8,465 nt of DNA from JAANXG01 sp049583715 (lineage in GTDB: Bacteria > Pseudomonadota > Gammaproteobacteria > Arenicellales > JAANXG01), in contig JBAUWJ010000325.1 in NCBI GenBank assembly GCA_049583715.1, positions 1-8,465 on the forward strand, in the 5' to 3' direction. Under the pieces are notes generated by a model. It was not told the origin of the DNA. It worked only from the letters and a program-made list of their open reading frames with translations, and ran no database searches. A program made the position numbers and the translations under genes. Below, piece by piece: positions 1-7,112 of this stretch (positions within the stretch are counted from its first letter, which is position 1; the number at the start of each line of letters is the position of its first letter).

Positions 1-408
1 GGGGCGATGACCCGGCCGTCCACTGCTCCAAATCACGCCTTCGGCGATCGAGACGGCACCGAGGCGACCTCTATATAACGCCATGCGGCGCCGGGAGTAA
101 AGGGGCAGGCTTGGCGACCACGGACAGTGTCGCGCACGCCGGACGAGCAGCCGGTGCGGCCCAGGCAGGCCGGGGCCTTCGCTCTCCCTTCACGGGCCCG
201 ATCGTCGCTGCGGTTTTCTCCTTCACGTGCACCTCAGCGTCGCAGCGGGTGAGTCGGAGCTCCGGCGACAGGAACGTCCCGGGGGTCCCGGCATCCTCGC
301 CGGCCGAAGGATCTTACAATCGGTGTTGGCGGGTAGTACGAGTGGTGTCGCGGCTCCTCGCGCGTGGGTGATAGACTCCAAGGCTTGAAGCTGAGGCTGT
401 TGGAAGTG
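1..408. other. Leading stretch with no supportable gene
   Basis: I see no convincing gene here. One + strand frame stays open from the left edge to about 371, but its only internal starts are weak, there is no ribosome binding site, and the translation is an Arg/Ala/Gly/Ser-rich string without domain character, as expected from random high-GC DNA. Another + frame ends at a TAA at 76-78 and could be the tail of a gene from outside the window, but 25 codons are too few to judge. A TACAAT at 314-319 resembles a -10 box upstream of the first small gene, but no credible -35 lies at the right distance. Confidence 0.5.
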
Positions 409-627
409 ATGAGCGAGTGTGCAGTTGGGAGAATCGGTGCGGCGGGATTGTCGCTGCTGGGGGTTTTGGGCGTTGCCGCGGGTTTGACGTGCTGCGTAGG
501 CCACGAGACGGCGTACAGCGCGAAGAAGGTCCTGGTGTGCCACAAGGGCAACACGCTGGTGGTTCCGGAAACGGTCGTCAGCTCGCGTCTTGCCGATGGA
601 GATACGAGAGGAGCATGCAAGCAATGA
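409..627 (+). CDS. Small exported protein with CHKG...GD...C motif
   Basis: This encodes a 72-residue protein of unknown function. Residues 9-27 form a hydrophobic stretch after Arg8, which looks like a signal peptide or membrane anchor. It ends in Leu-Thr-Cys28-Cys29, which resembles a lipobox but has Cys instead of Gly/Ala/Ser before the candidate lipidated Cys29, so lipoprotein status is uncertain. The mature part carries C44-H-K-G47, a short beta-like segment, then L61-A-D-G-D65 and C70. I recognise this as a variant of a small motif seen in secreted bacterial proteins (CHKG, then HLxHGD, then C); here the usual histidines of the second half are Arg60 and Asp63. C44 and C70 could form a disulfide. 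I chose ATG 409, preceded by GGAAG at 402-406, because it puts the hydrophobic segment close to the N terminus; a GTG at 364 would add 15 residues. The stop overlaps the next start (ATGA), suggesting translational coupling. Confidence 0.6.
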   Translation: MSECAVGRIGAAGLSLLGVLGVAAGLTCCVGHETAYSAKKVLVCHKGNTLVVPETVVSSRLADGDTRGACKQ

Positions 628-1073
628 GCGGGCGGCGCGTCGATGTGTTCTTCTACGGGTCGTACATCAACTTCGATGTTCTGAACGAGGCGGGGATTTA
701 CGAGAGACCTTTCCAGGCGGCACGGCTGCCGGGCTACCGGTTGGAGATCGCTCCCCTGGCGAACCTCGTTCCCGACGACGGGTCCCAGGCTTTCGGCATC
801 CTGACCCGGCTCACGCACCTCGAGCTGGATCGCTTGTATCTGGGACACGCCCGGGAGAAGCTCGGCGGAACCTATCTGCCCGAGGCGGTGCTGGTGTCCA
901 ACATCGAGAACAGGCTGATGCCGGCCCTTTGTTATATTTCCCATGACATGGAATGGTCGGACGCGGATCCGGCCTACGTGAACCGCATCGCGCGGCCCGC
1001 GAGGGAGTATGGCTTCCCGGCAGACTACGTGGAGTACATAGAGTCGTTCAAGCAGGAGGCTTTCGCGCTCTGA
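624..1073 (+). CDS. Gamma-glutamylcyclotransferase-like (AIG2/GGCT fold) protein
   Basis: This 149-residue protein has the usual length and features of the bacterial gamma-glutamylcyclotransferase-like fold. The N-terminal VFFYGSYINFDVL matches the family's nucleotide-loop-like YGS substrate-binding motif. A central GILTRLTHLELDRLY segment and a YLPEAVLV strand follow; the Glu in the latter is the likely catalytic acid, assigned by family resemblance and not proven. The C-terminal ARPAREYGFPADYVEYI helix is typical of one subfamily of short cytoplasmic members. Characterised relatives cleave gamma-glutamyl amines or amino acids to 5-oxoproline, but many members have no known substrate. ATG 624 is preferred because AGGAG at 609-613 lies 10 bases upstream; ATG 615 is in frame but sits almost on top of that site. 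It overlaps the upstream small gene by four bases, so the two are probably co-translated. Confidence 0.85.
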   Translation: MSGRRVDVFFYGSYINFDVLNEAGIYERPFQAARLPGYRLEIAPLANLVPDDGSQAFGILTRLTHLELDRLYLGHAREKLGGTYLPEAVLVSNIENRLMPALCYISHDMEWSDADPAYVNRIARPAREYGFPADYVEYIESFKQEAFAL

Positions 1074-1124
1074 GCTCTCCGGGGATCTCCCGGAGCCCGC
1101 GATCACTTCGACGGAGTCCCTTCC

Positions 1125-1505
1125 ATGCATCGGAGCCGGCTGGCCGGATTCATTATCGACACGCGGACCGACGACCTCGACCGGGCGGCCGGGTTCTGGT
1201 CGCGGGCCCTCGGCTATCCCGTCAAACCCTCCGACGACCCGGAAGATGCCGACTACGTGCTGCTCGATACGGGGCCGGAAGGTCTTCATGTCGAGCTGCA
1301 GCGCGTGCAGCACCCGAGCCGGGTGCACCTGGACATCGAGACGGATGATGTCGAGGCCGAGGTAACCCGGCTGGAGCGGCTGGGAGCGCGGCGGGTGCAG
1401 CAGGTGAGGACCTGGTGGGTGATGGAGGCGCCGAGCGGGCACCGGTTTTGCGTCGTGCGCGCCGAGAGTCCGGATTTCGAGGCGAAGGCCAATCGATGGG
1501 AATAG
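1125..1505 (+). CDS. VOC-superfamily (glyoxalase/bleomycin-resistance fold) protein
   Basis: This 126-residue protein is a single vicinal-oxygen-chelate module pair of the Glyoxalase_6-like type. The start (residues about 5-30) gives the first strand and helix, including LDRAAGFWSRALGYPV, the classic F-W/Y...LG(Y/F) signature. LHVELQRV and RVHLDIETDDV follow, then a helix (EAEVTRLERLGAR) and a final strand pair around MEAPSGHRFCVV, where most relatives have D-P-x-G-N-x-F-C-V. The His in HLDIE and the Glu in MEAP are candidate metal ligands. These small proteins can be lyases, dioxygenases or drug-binding proteins, and nothing here fixes the reaction. GGAG at 1113-1116 lies 8 bases before ATG 1125. 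It follows the cyclotransferase-like gene by 51 bases on the same strand and may share its transcript. Confidence 0.85.
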   Translation: MHRSRLAGFIIDTRTDDLDRAAGFWSRALGYPVKPSDDPEDADYVLLDTGPEGLHVELQRVQHPSRVHLDIETDDVEAEVTRLERLGARRVQQVRTWWVMEAPSGHRFCVVRAESPDFEAKANRWE

Positions 1506-2130
1506 GCGTCGTCCACGGCAGCGGGTTCTGCAGGGAATGGTCCCGGGTACGTCCGGCGCGCCCGTCCTCGACCTTCGCCCGGTGTGTTCCCGACTCGGGG
1601 ACGTCCTCGTTCCTCCGACCCGCTGCCGGGGTGTCCCGCCATCGGGACAGGGCGCCGGTCCGGCGAGGGATTCCTGCGCCGGGCGCCGGGCTCGGAGCCT
1701 CGGGAATTGCGGTTCCCGTTCCTGCGGAACTTCCTGGCCCGGGCCCGGTCTGAGCAACCGGTAGTATCATTTTCAGGCGAGTTCAGACCCGGCTCGCATT
1801 CTCTCTCCTACGTTGGGTCCCGGGCATCGCTGTTTGATGCCCTGTCTTTCCCTCTCCCGCAAGGGAGAGGGAACCCTTTCTTTTGTCGTACCGTGAGCTG
1901 GACTGACTTCAGGCGTCGCGGAGTCGTATCGCAAAGACCCGGCGCGGACGGCAGCCGTGCAGGGTCGGGGAGGGTTCTGGCAGCCCCCGGGACCGCGCTT
2001 TTCATATCGAGAAAAGAAGAAGTGCGCGCGTGCGTATTGGCGCGGACGCAACACGCATCGTGGCCGCATGCGGCGGCTCTCGAGCCGTGAGAAGGATCGG
2101 TGCCTCGGCAGAGGGTGCAGCTCACGGTCT
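1506..2130. other. Intergenic stretch without a convincing gene
   Basis: Several frames stay open across this stretch (one for 168 codons from 1584), but their translations are rich in Arg/Gly/Pro/Ser, lack recognisable motifs and have no ribosome binding site, so I do not call a gene. What can be supported is structure: two adjacent hairpins at 1822-1873 (listed separately) and a perfect 12-bp palindrome GCCGCATGCGGC at 2063-2074. The palindrome lies about 80 bases upstream of the -10 box of the importer operon and could be a regulator site, though in GC-rich DNA this is weak evidence. Confidence 0.5.
1822..1884 (+). terminator. Tandem hairpins with T-rich tail, probable terminator
   Basis: The first hairpin has a perfect 7-bp stem (GGGCATC at 1822-1828 with GATGCCC at 1836-1842). 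Five bases later a second begins, with a perfect 11-bp stem (1848-1858 with 1863-1873) closed by a GCAA tetraloop of the stable GNRA class. It is followed by CCCTTTCTTTT, a T-rich tail only on the + strand. This fits an intrinsic terminator for transcripts from the left-hand genes, although it lies about 340 bases past the last stop. The core (TCCCTCTCCC, GCAA, GGGAGAGGGA) also resembles a short palindrome I know as common between genes in many proteobacteria, so it may be a dispersed repeat doing terminator duty. Confidence 0.55.
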
Positions 2131-2158
2131 TTGTGTGGGATTCCGCGCGCCTTATAAT
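2131..2158 (+). promoter_or_regulatory. Sigma70-type promoter of the importer operon
   Basis: A perfect TATAAT -10 box lies at 2153-2158. The best -35 candidate is TTGTGT at 2131-2136, 16 bases upstream, which matches the consensus only in TTG. Transcription would start near 2165 and leave a leader of about 45 bases before the binding-protein gene. The poor -35 suggests either a weak promoter or one that needs an activator. Confidence 0.6.
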
Positions 2159-2197
2159 GGTGTCATGGAGAAGGGTCCATAAACTCACCACGAATAA

Positions 2198-2203
2198 AGG
2201 AGG
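2198..2203 (+). promoter_or_regulatory. Strong ribosome binding site of the binding-protein gene
   Basis: A full AGGAGG lies 6 bases before ATG 2210. It is the strongest such site in the window, which fits the need to make the binding protein in excess over the membrane subunits. Confidence 0.8.
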
Positions 2204-2209
2204 GCACTC

Positions 2210-3451
2210 ATGAAGTCTATTCGCAATCTCAAGCTCATCGGCGCCGTGCCGATCGTCGCGGGGCTGTTCGCGCTGGCGTCGAGTCCGGTGCTGGCACAGG
2301 ACAAGATCACCCTGGGCGCCGCGGTGTCGGAAACCGGTAAGTACTCCACCAACGGCAAGAATACCGAGGACGGTTACAACCTGGCGGTGAAGCGGGTCAA
2401 CGACATGGGCGGCGTGGACGTCGGCGGCAAGAAGTACATGCTGGAAGTGAAGTACTACGACGATGAATCCACCCCGGCGCGCGGCGCGGAGCTCGCCGAA
2501 CGGCTGATCAGCCAGGACCACGTGCAGTTCATGCTTGGCCCATACTCGTCGGGATTGACCAAGGCCATCGCTCCGGTGACCGAGAAGCACATGATCCCGA
2601 TGGTGGAAGGCAACGGCGCTTCGCGCTCCCTGTTCACCCAGGGCTACAAGTACCTGTTCGCGGTGCTGTCAACCTCCGAGCAGTACCTCTCCAGCGCCGT
2701 CGACCTGCGCGCGGAGATGGCCAAGGCGGATGGCAAGAAGCCATCGGACATGAAGATAGCGGGCGTGTTCGAGGACGACCCGTTCAGCCAGGACGTGCGG
2801 GCCGGCGTGATGGAGGACGCCAAGAAGTACGGGATGAAAATGGTCATCGACGACAAGCTGCCGCCCGAGCTGAACGACATGTCCGCCACACTGACCAAGG
2901 TCAAGGCGTTGAAGCCGGATATGCTGGTCGTTTCCGGCCACAGCAAGGGCGCGACGCTGGCTATCCGCCAGCTCTCCGAGATGAAGGTCTACGTGCCGAT
3001 GCTGGCCATGACACATTGCGACTCCGCGCAGATCATCAAGAAGTTCGGCAAGGCGGCGGAGTACACCCTGTGCGCGTCGCAGTGGGCGCCGTCGCTGAGC
3101 TACAAGGACAAGTGGTTCGGTACCGCCGAGGACTTCGCCAAGGACTTCAAGGCCGCCTACAACTACGATCCACCGTACCAGGCCGCGGAATCTGCAGCCT
3201 CCGTGCTGGTTTATGTCGACGCGATCCAGCGCGCCGGCTCCCTCGACCGGGACAAGGTGCGCGATGCCCTCGCGGCCACCGACATGCAGACCTTCTACGG
3301 GAACATCAAGTTCTCGAAGGAGGGCAACAACACCGCCAAGCCGATGGTGTTGTTCCAGGTACAGGACGGCCAATACAAGGTAGTCGCTCCGACCAAGTGG
3401 GCGAGCGCGAAGCTGCGCTATCCGACCCCGCCGTGGTCGGAACGTCAGTGA
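2210..3451 (+). CDS. livK: Periplasmic substrate-binding protein of a Liv/HAAT-type ABC importer
   Basis: This 413-residue protein is the extracytoplasmic receptor of the importer encoded downstream. Residues 1-29 are a standard signal peptide (Lys/Arg start, hydrophobic core, V-L-A before Gln30), so it is soluble in the periplasm. The mature part is a type I periplasmic-binding fold: ITLGAAVSETGKYSTNG at the start, VNDMGGVDVGGKKY, a YYDDESTPARGAELAERLI region, then LGPYSSGLTKAIAPV and IPMVEGNGAS, which line the ligand cleft in this family. C270 and C288 could form a disulfide. LivJ/LivK relatives bind Leu/Ile/Val, but homologues bind amides, urea, aromatic acids and other compounds, and the cleft residues do not let me choose. 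The symbol therefore denotes the family, not the substrate. It is first in the operon, with its own promoter and a strong ribosome binding site. Confidence 0.93.
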   Translation: MKSIRNLKLIGAVPIVAGLFALASSPVLAQDKITLGAAVSETGKYSTNGKNTEDGYNLAVKRVNDMGGVDVGGKKYMLEVKYYDDESTPARGAELAERLISQDHVQFMLGPYSSGLTKAIAPVTEKHMIPMVEGNGASRSLFTQGYKYLFAVLSTSEQYLSSAVDLRAEMAKADGKKPSDMKIAGVFEDDPFSQDVRAGVMEDAKKYGMKMVIDDKLPPELNDMSATLTKVKALKPDMLVVSGHSKGATLAIRQLSEMKVYVPMLAMTHCDSAQIIKKFGKAAEYTLCASQWAPSLSYKDKWFGTAEDFAKDFKAAYNYDPPYQAAESAASVLVYVDAIQRAGSLDRDKVRDALAATDMQTFYGNIKFSKEGNNTAKPMVLFQVQDGQYKVVAPTKWASAKLRYPTPPWSERQ

Positions 3452-3507
3452 GCGGCTGATCCGCGCGAGCGGTTCACCGTAAGCGATCCCGCCGCCGGGA
3501 GCCGGGA

Positions 3508-4407
3508 GTGCAGAACCTCGACCTGCTCATCCAGGTGCCGCAGCTATCGCTGCAACTTGTGATTGACGGGGTTCTCATCGGTGCCCTGTTCGCCCTGGCC
3601 GCCTACGGGATGGCCCTGGTGTGGGGCGTGATGAACGTCATCAACGTCGTTCAAGGTGAGTTCGTCATTCTCGGCGGCTACGTCGCGGTCTACACCGCCC
3701 AGGCCGGGCTCCCGCCCCTGGTGGGCATCCCGGCTGCGGCGGTGGTCTTGTTCATCATCGGCTACATCCTCTACCGGCTGGTCATCTTCCGGCTGATCGA
3801 TCGCGACCTGTTCATCTCGCTGTTGGCGACCTTCGGACTGTCCATCCTCCTCCAGCAGCTCATGAACCAGCTTTTCGGCGCCGACGTGCGCATCCTGGAG
3901 GCGGGCTTCGGCTCGTGGTTCCTCATGGGGGGCATCGTGACGGTGTCGAAGATCAAGGTGGTGGCCTTCTTCCTCACCGTGATCATCGCCGTGGTGCTGG
4001 TGTTGTTCATGCGCCGCTCGCGCCTCGGCCAGGCGATCCGCGCCACCGCCCAGAATGCCCGGGCAGCCCGCATCCTCGGGGTCGACGTCGACCATGTGTA
4101 CGCCACCACCTATGCCATCAACGCCGCCATCTGCGGGGCGGCCGGCGCCCTGGTGGTGATGAGTCTCACCATCCATCCCTACCAGGGCCTGATCTACACG
4201 GTGCGCGCCTTCACGATCGTGGTGATCGCCGGGCTCGGCAATATCGCGGGAGTGATCGCCGCGGCCTTTGGCCTGGGCGCGGCGGAGCAGTTCGCCGGCT
4301 TCATCCTGGGGGCACAGTACCAGGTGGCTTTCGTCTACCTGCTACTGGTCTTCATCCTCGTGGGCCGGAGCCTGTTGCTCCAGCGCCAGCGCAAGGCCCT
4401 GAGGTAG
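3508..4407 (+). CDS. livH: Liv-type ABC importer permease (LivH family)
   Basis: This 299-residue inner-membrane protein has about eight hydrophobic segments and is one of the two pore-forming subunits. Family features are visible: GVLIGALFALAAYGMALVWG followed by NVVQGEFVILGGY near the N terminus, and the cytoplasmic loop GQAIRATAQNARAARILGVD, which contacts the ATPase, before the helices around INAAICGAAGAL. It starts with GTG at 3508; GGGAG at 3497-3501 sits 6 bases upstream, and the first helix then begins about 15 residues in, as in relatives. The 56-base gap from the binding-protein gene is the largest in the operon and is where receptor and membrane-subunit expression could be uncoupled. 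It contains only very short GC-rich inverted repeats. Confidence 0.93.
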   Translation: MQNLDLLIQVPQLSLQLVIDGVLIGALFALAAYGMALVWGVMNVINVVQGEFVILGGYVAVYTAQAGLPPLVGIPAAAVVLFIIGYILYRLVIFRLIDRDLFISLLATFGLSILLQQLMNQLFGADVRILEAGFGSWFLMGGIVTVSKIKVVAFFLTVIIAVVLVLFMRRSRLGQAIRATAQNARAARILGVDVDHVYATTYAINAAICGAAGALVVMSLTIHPYQGLIYTVRAFTIVVIAGLGNIAGVIAAAFGLGAAEQFAGFILGAQYQVAFVYLLLVFILVGRSLLLQRQRKALR

Positions 4408-4409
4408 GG

Positions 4410-5438
4410 ATGAGCAGGCAGCTCTGGACTTATCTCGTCATCGGCGTGCTCGGGGTCGGGGTGCCGCTCGTGGCCACCGGCTTCCACGCCCAGCTCGCCC
4501 TGCTGTGGATCATGGTGACCATTGCCCTGGGTTGGGACGTGATGGGCGGGCAAATGGGGTACAACTCCTTCGGCAATATCACCTTCTTTGGTATAGGGAT
4601 GTACACCACCGCCGTGCTGCAGGTGGGACTGTTCTACAACGTCGGTGACTACACCCAGGCCCAGGGTGCGGCGGGCTTCGATCTGAGCTATGTGCAATAT
4701 TTCGTGGGTCTGGCCGCCGGCCTGGTGCTGGCCGGTGTGATCGCGTCCCTCGTCGCCGCCGCCGTGGGGTCCGGCATGCTGGGCCTGCGCGGGCATTACT
4801 TCGCCATCGGCACCCTCGGGCTCGGCTTCGCCTTCGGTGAGCTGTTCGCGGGTTGGGACTGGGTCGGTGCGGGGTCGGGGATGGTCACGCCGCTGTTCCC
4901 CGGGGGACTGGAGTTCCGCTCGCTGCTGTTTTATTACCTCGCCTTCCTGCTGGCGGTGGCCTGCTTCTTCACCCTGAAGCGGCTGTACGCCACCCGCTTC
5001 GGGCTCGCCATCAACGCCATCCGCGACGACGAGGACAAGGCCGAGGCCATGGGCCTGCACACCACGCGCTACAAGACCGTCGCCTGGACCATCTCTGCGT
5101 TCTTCACCGGCATCGCCGGCGGCATAGTCGGCAACATTGCAGGCTTCATCGACCCGCGCGACGTGGCTTTCTCCGGGGCCACCTACGGCGTGTGGATGAT
5201 TCTCATGGCGATTCTCGGCGGCAAGGGCACGATCTGGGGACCGGTAATCGGCGCCGCCATCTTCCAGTTTGCCCAGGAGCTGTTCTGGACCTATCTGCTG
5301 GGTTGGCAGCGCGTCGCGCTGGGGCTGCTGATCGTGTTGATCGTGGTGTTCTTCCCTTCCGGCATCATCGGCTGGCTGCGTGAGCGCTTTCCCGATCGCT
5401 TCGGCATGAAGGTGGAGAACGCTCCCGGAGGCGGCTGA
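4410..5438 (+). CDS. livM: Liv-type ABC importer permease (LivM family)
   Basis: This 342-residue inner-membrane protein is the second pore subunit and pairs with the LivH-type permease. It has about nine hydrophobic segments. The LivM signature region LGWDVMGGQMGYNSFGNITF lies near residue 40, the GLRGHYFAIGTLGLGFAFGE stretch is in the middle, and the ATPase-contacting loop GLAINAIRDDEDKAEAMGL is followed by GGIVGNIAGFIDPRDVAFS, all typical. The frame is open far upstream inside livH (to 3915), but that part reads as shadow sequence. ATG 4410 is chosen because it follows the livH stop by two bases, has GAGG at 4401-4404, and yields a normal N terminus. The final codons overlap the next start by one base (TGATG). 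Confidence 0.93.
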   Translation: MSRQLWTYLVIGVLGVGVPLVATGFHAQLALLWIMVTIALGWDVMGGQMGYNSFGNITFFGIGMYTTAVLQVGLFYNVGDYTQAQGAAGFDLSYVQYFVGLAAGLVLAGVIASLVAAAVGSGMLGLRGHYFAIGTLGLGFAFGELFAGWDWVGAGSGMVTPLFPGGLEFRSLLFYYLAFLLAVACFFTLKRLYATRFGLAINAIRDDEDKAEAMGLHTTRYKTVAWTISAFFTGIAGGIVGNIAGFIDPRDVAFSGATYGVWMILMAILGGKGTIWGPVIGAAIFQFAQELFWTYLLGWQRVALGLLIVLIVVFFPSGIIGWLRERFPDRFGMKVENAPGGG

Positions 5439-6178
5439 TGGCGCTGCTCGAAGTCCAGGGGGTCAGCAAGTCTTTCGGCGGCGTGCAGGCGAACGCCGAT
5501 GTCTCCATCCGGGTGGAAGCCGGTACCATCATCGGCCTGATCGGACCCAACGGCTCGGGCAAGACCACGCTGTTCAACTCCATCGTCGGTCATCACCCCA
5601 TCGACGGCGGGGAGATCTACTTCGACAGCAAGCCGATCTCGAAGCTCAGGACCTCGGCCATCGCGAGACTCGGTCTGCTGCGCACCTTCCAGCAGACGCG
5701 CATCTACGGCGGCATGAGCTGCCTTCAGAACATGCTGATCAGCGAGCCTCACCGCAGCGACAAGCTGTTGGAAATATTCCGCCGCCACGAGCGGGAGATC
5801 TACGAGCGGGCCGAGGCGCTGTTGGAGTTCGTGGGGCTGTACGGGAAGCGCAGGCTGCTGGCCGGCGACCTGTCTTTCGGTCAGCAGAAGCTGCTGGAGT
5901 TCGCGATGGCGTTGATGAACGAGCCCGTCATGCTGCTCCTGGACGAGCCCACGGCCGGCATCAATCCCACCTTGATCAACGGCCTGATCGACCGCCTGCG
6001 GCGGGCCAATGCCGAGCGCGGCGTGACCCTGCTGGTGATCGAGCACAACATGCGGGTAATGATGAACCTCGCCGAGCGCATCTACTGCCTGTCCCATGGC
6101 CGCGTACTGGCCGAGGGAACGCCTGACAAGATCCGCGACGACCCCGAGGTCGTCGACGCCTACCTCGGGGGCCACTGA
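5438..6178 (+). CDS. livG: Liv-type ABC importer ATPase (LivG family)
   Basis: This 246-residue cytoplasmic ATPase is one of two that power the importer. All motifs are intact: Walker A GPNGSGKT at 36-43, Q-loop at Q85-Q86 in RTFQQTRIY (the LivG-type sequence), signature LSFGQQ at 145-150 (LivG proteins usually carry S-Y/F-G-Q-Q here and not LSGGQ), Walker B VMLLLDE at 164-170, and switch His203 in VIEHN. The C terminus ends in the family's GRVLAEGTPDKIRDDPEVVDAYLG pattern. Length matches the family. GGAGG at 5427-5431 lies 6 bases before ATG 5438, which overlaps the livM stop. Confidence 0.94.
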   Translation: MALLEVQGVSKSFGGVQANADVSIRVEAGTIIGLIGPNGSGKTTLFNSIVGHHPIDGGEIYFDSKPISKLRTSAIARLGLLRTFQQTRIYGGMSCLQNMLISEPHRSDKLLEIFRRHEREIYERAEALLEFVGLYGKRRLLAGDLSFGQQKLLEFAMALMNEPVMLLLDEPTAGINPTLINGLIDRLRRANAERGVTLLVIEHNMRVMMNLAERIYCLSHGRVLAEGTPDKIRDDPEVVDAYLGGH

Positions 6179-6180
6179 CG

Positions 6181-7026
6181 ATGACGATCCGAGGCCACGG
6201 TGACGGAACGGTCGATACGGTATTGAGCGTGGATGCCGTCGCCAGCGAGGCGGCGGCGCTCATAGAGAACAAGCCCGGGGTAGAGGATCTCGACAAGCTG
6301 GTGGACGGCGAGCCCCTGGTGCGCCTGGAGGCTGTCGAGGCCGGCTACGGACGCATGCAGATACTGCACGGCGTGGATCTGCGGGTGGGCGCGGGCCAGG
6401 CCTTGTGCCTGATCGGCCCGAACGGCGCGGGCAAGTCCACGGTGCTGCATACCATCTATGGATTCACGAAGGTTTACGGTGGCAGGGTGTTTGCCGGCGA
6501 CACCGACATCACCGCCTTGAGCCCCACCCAGAAACTGAAGCGGGTGGGGATCGCCTACGTACTGCAGGACAACTCCGTCTTCCCGGACATGACGGTCGAG
6601 GAGAACCTGCTCATGGGCGGCTACCTGCTGCCCAGCCGGGACGAGGCCCGGGCCGCCACCGAGCGCGTCCTGGAAAGCTATCCGCGGCTGAAGGAACGGC
6701 GCCGCGAGAGGGCCGGGGTGTTGTCGGGCGGCGAGCGCCGGATCCTGGAGATTTCCCGGGCGCTGATCATGGAGCCCGGGGTGCTGCTGATTGACGAGCC
6801 CTCGATCGGCCTCGAGCCACGCTACATCGACATGGTGTTCGAGCTGCTCGAGGAGCTGAAGACCGACGCCGGCAAGACCATCATCATGGTGGAGCAGAAC
6901 GCCAAGAAAGGGCTGCAGTTCGCCGACATCGGCTACGTGCTGGTCTCCGGCGAGCTGGCCATGGCCGGCACCGGCGAGAGCGTGCTCAATGACCCGTCCG
7001 TGGGCCGCCTGTTCCTCGGCGGCTGA
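6181..7026 (+). CDS. livF: Liv-type ABC importer ATPase (LivF family) with N-terminal extension
   Basis: This 281-residue ATPase is the partner of the LivG-type subunit. Motifs are Walker A GPNGAGKS at 79-86, Q-loop Q129 in YVLQDNSVF, signature LSGGE at 181-185, Walker B VLLIDE at 201-206, and VEQN at 237-240, where the switch His is Gln as usual for LivF. The C terminus GRLFLGG is typical. The oddity is the N terminus: LivF proteins are normally about 235-240 residues and begin where EPLVRLEAVEAGYG lies here (residue 44 on). The preceding 40-odd residues are acidic/alanine-rich without a known motif. An in-frame GTG at 6301 (codon 41) would give 241 residues, but it lacks a well-placed ribosome site and leaves a 122-base gap in an otherwise gapless operon. 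ATG 6181 sits two bases after the livG stop with GGGGG at 6167-6171, so I keep it with moderate certainty. Confidence 0.92.
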   Translation: MTIRGHGDGTVDTVLSVDAVASEAAALIENKPGVEDLDKLVDGEPLVRLEAVEAGYGRMQILHGVDLRVGAGQALCLIGPNGAGKSTVLHTIYGFTKVYGGRVFAGDTDITALSPTQKLKRVGIAYVLQDNSVFPDMTVEENLLMGGYLLPSRDEARAATERVLESYPRLKERRRERAGVLSGGERRILEISRALIMEPGVLLIDEPSIGLEPRYIDMVFELLEELKTDAGKTIIMVEQNAKKGLQFADIGYVLVSGELAMAGTGESVLNDPSVGRLFLGG

Positions 7027-7029
7027 GCC

Positions 7030-7063
7030 CTTCGCCGTGGCGCCGTGCGGTGGCGCCTCGAAG
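7030..7063 (+). terminator. GC-rich hairpin just after livF, possible terminator
   Basis: GGCGCC at 7039-7044 pairs with GGCGCC at 7052-7057 across a 7-base loop, and an outer CTTCG/CGAAG pair (7030-7034 with 7059-7063) extends the stem past a bulge. It begins four bases after the livF stop codon. There is no T-run behind it, so it may only protect the mRNA end or slow the polymerase. Confidence 0.35.
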
Positions 7064-7112
7064 TCCGGCGCTCGGCTCGTCGATGGAATTTGCGGGCGCT
7101 TAAGTTCAGATA

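Noticed and set aside
234..1757. A 507-codon open frame on the - strand opposite the three small genes
   Set aside because: It lies antisense to two well-supported genes, has Arg/Pro/His-rich composition with no domain, and is a typical high-GC shadow frame.
1584..2090. A 168-codon open frame in the intergenic stretch
   Set aside because: No ribosome binding site or recognisable motif, and it runs through a strong hairpin with a T-rich tail.
3452..3472. Short GC-rich hairpins between the binding-protein gene and livH
   Set aside because: Stems are only 4 bp and mutually exclusive, which is expected by chance in this base composition.
3915..4409. Extension of livM upstream into livH in the same frame
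   Set aside because: The added residues are His/Arg/Gly-rich shadow sequence of livH; ATG 4410 has a ribosome binding site and gives a normal LivM N terminus.
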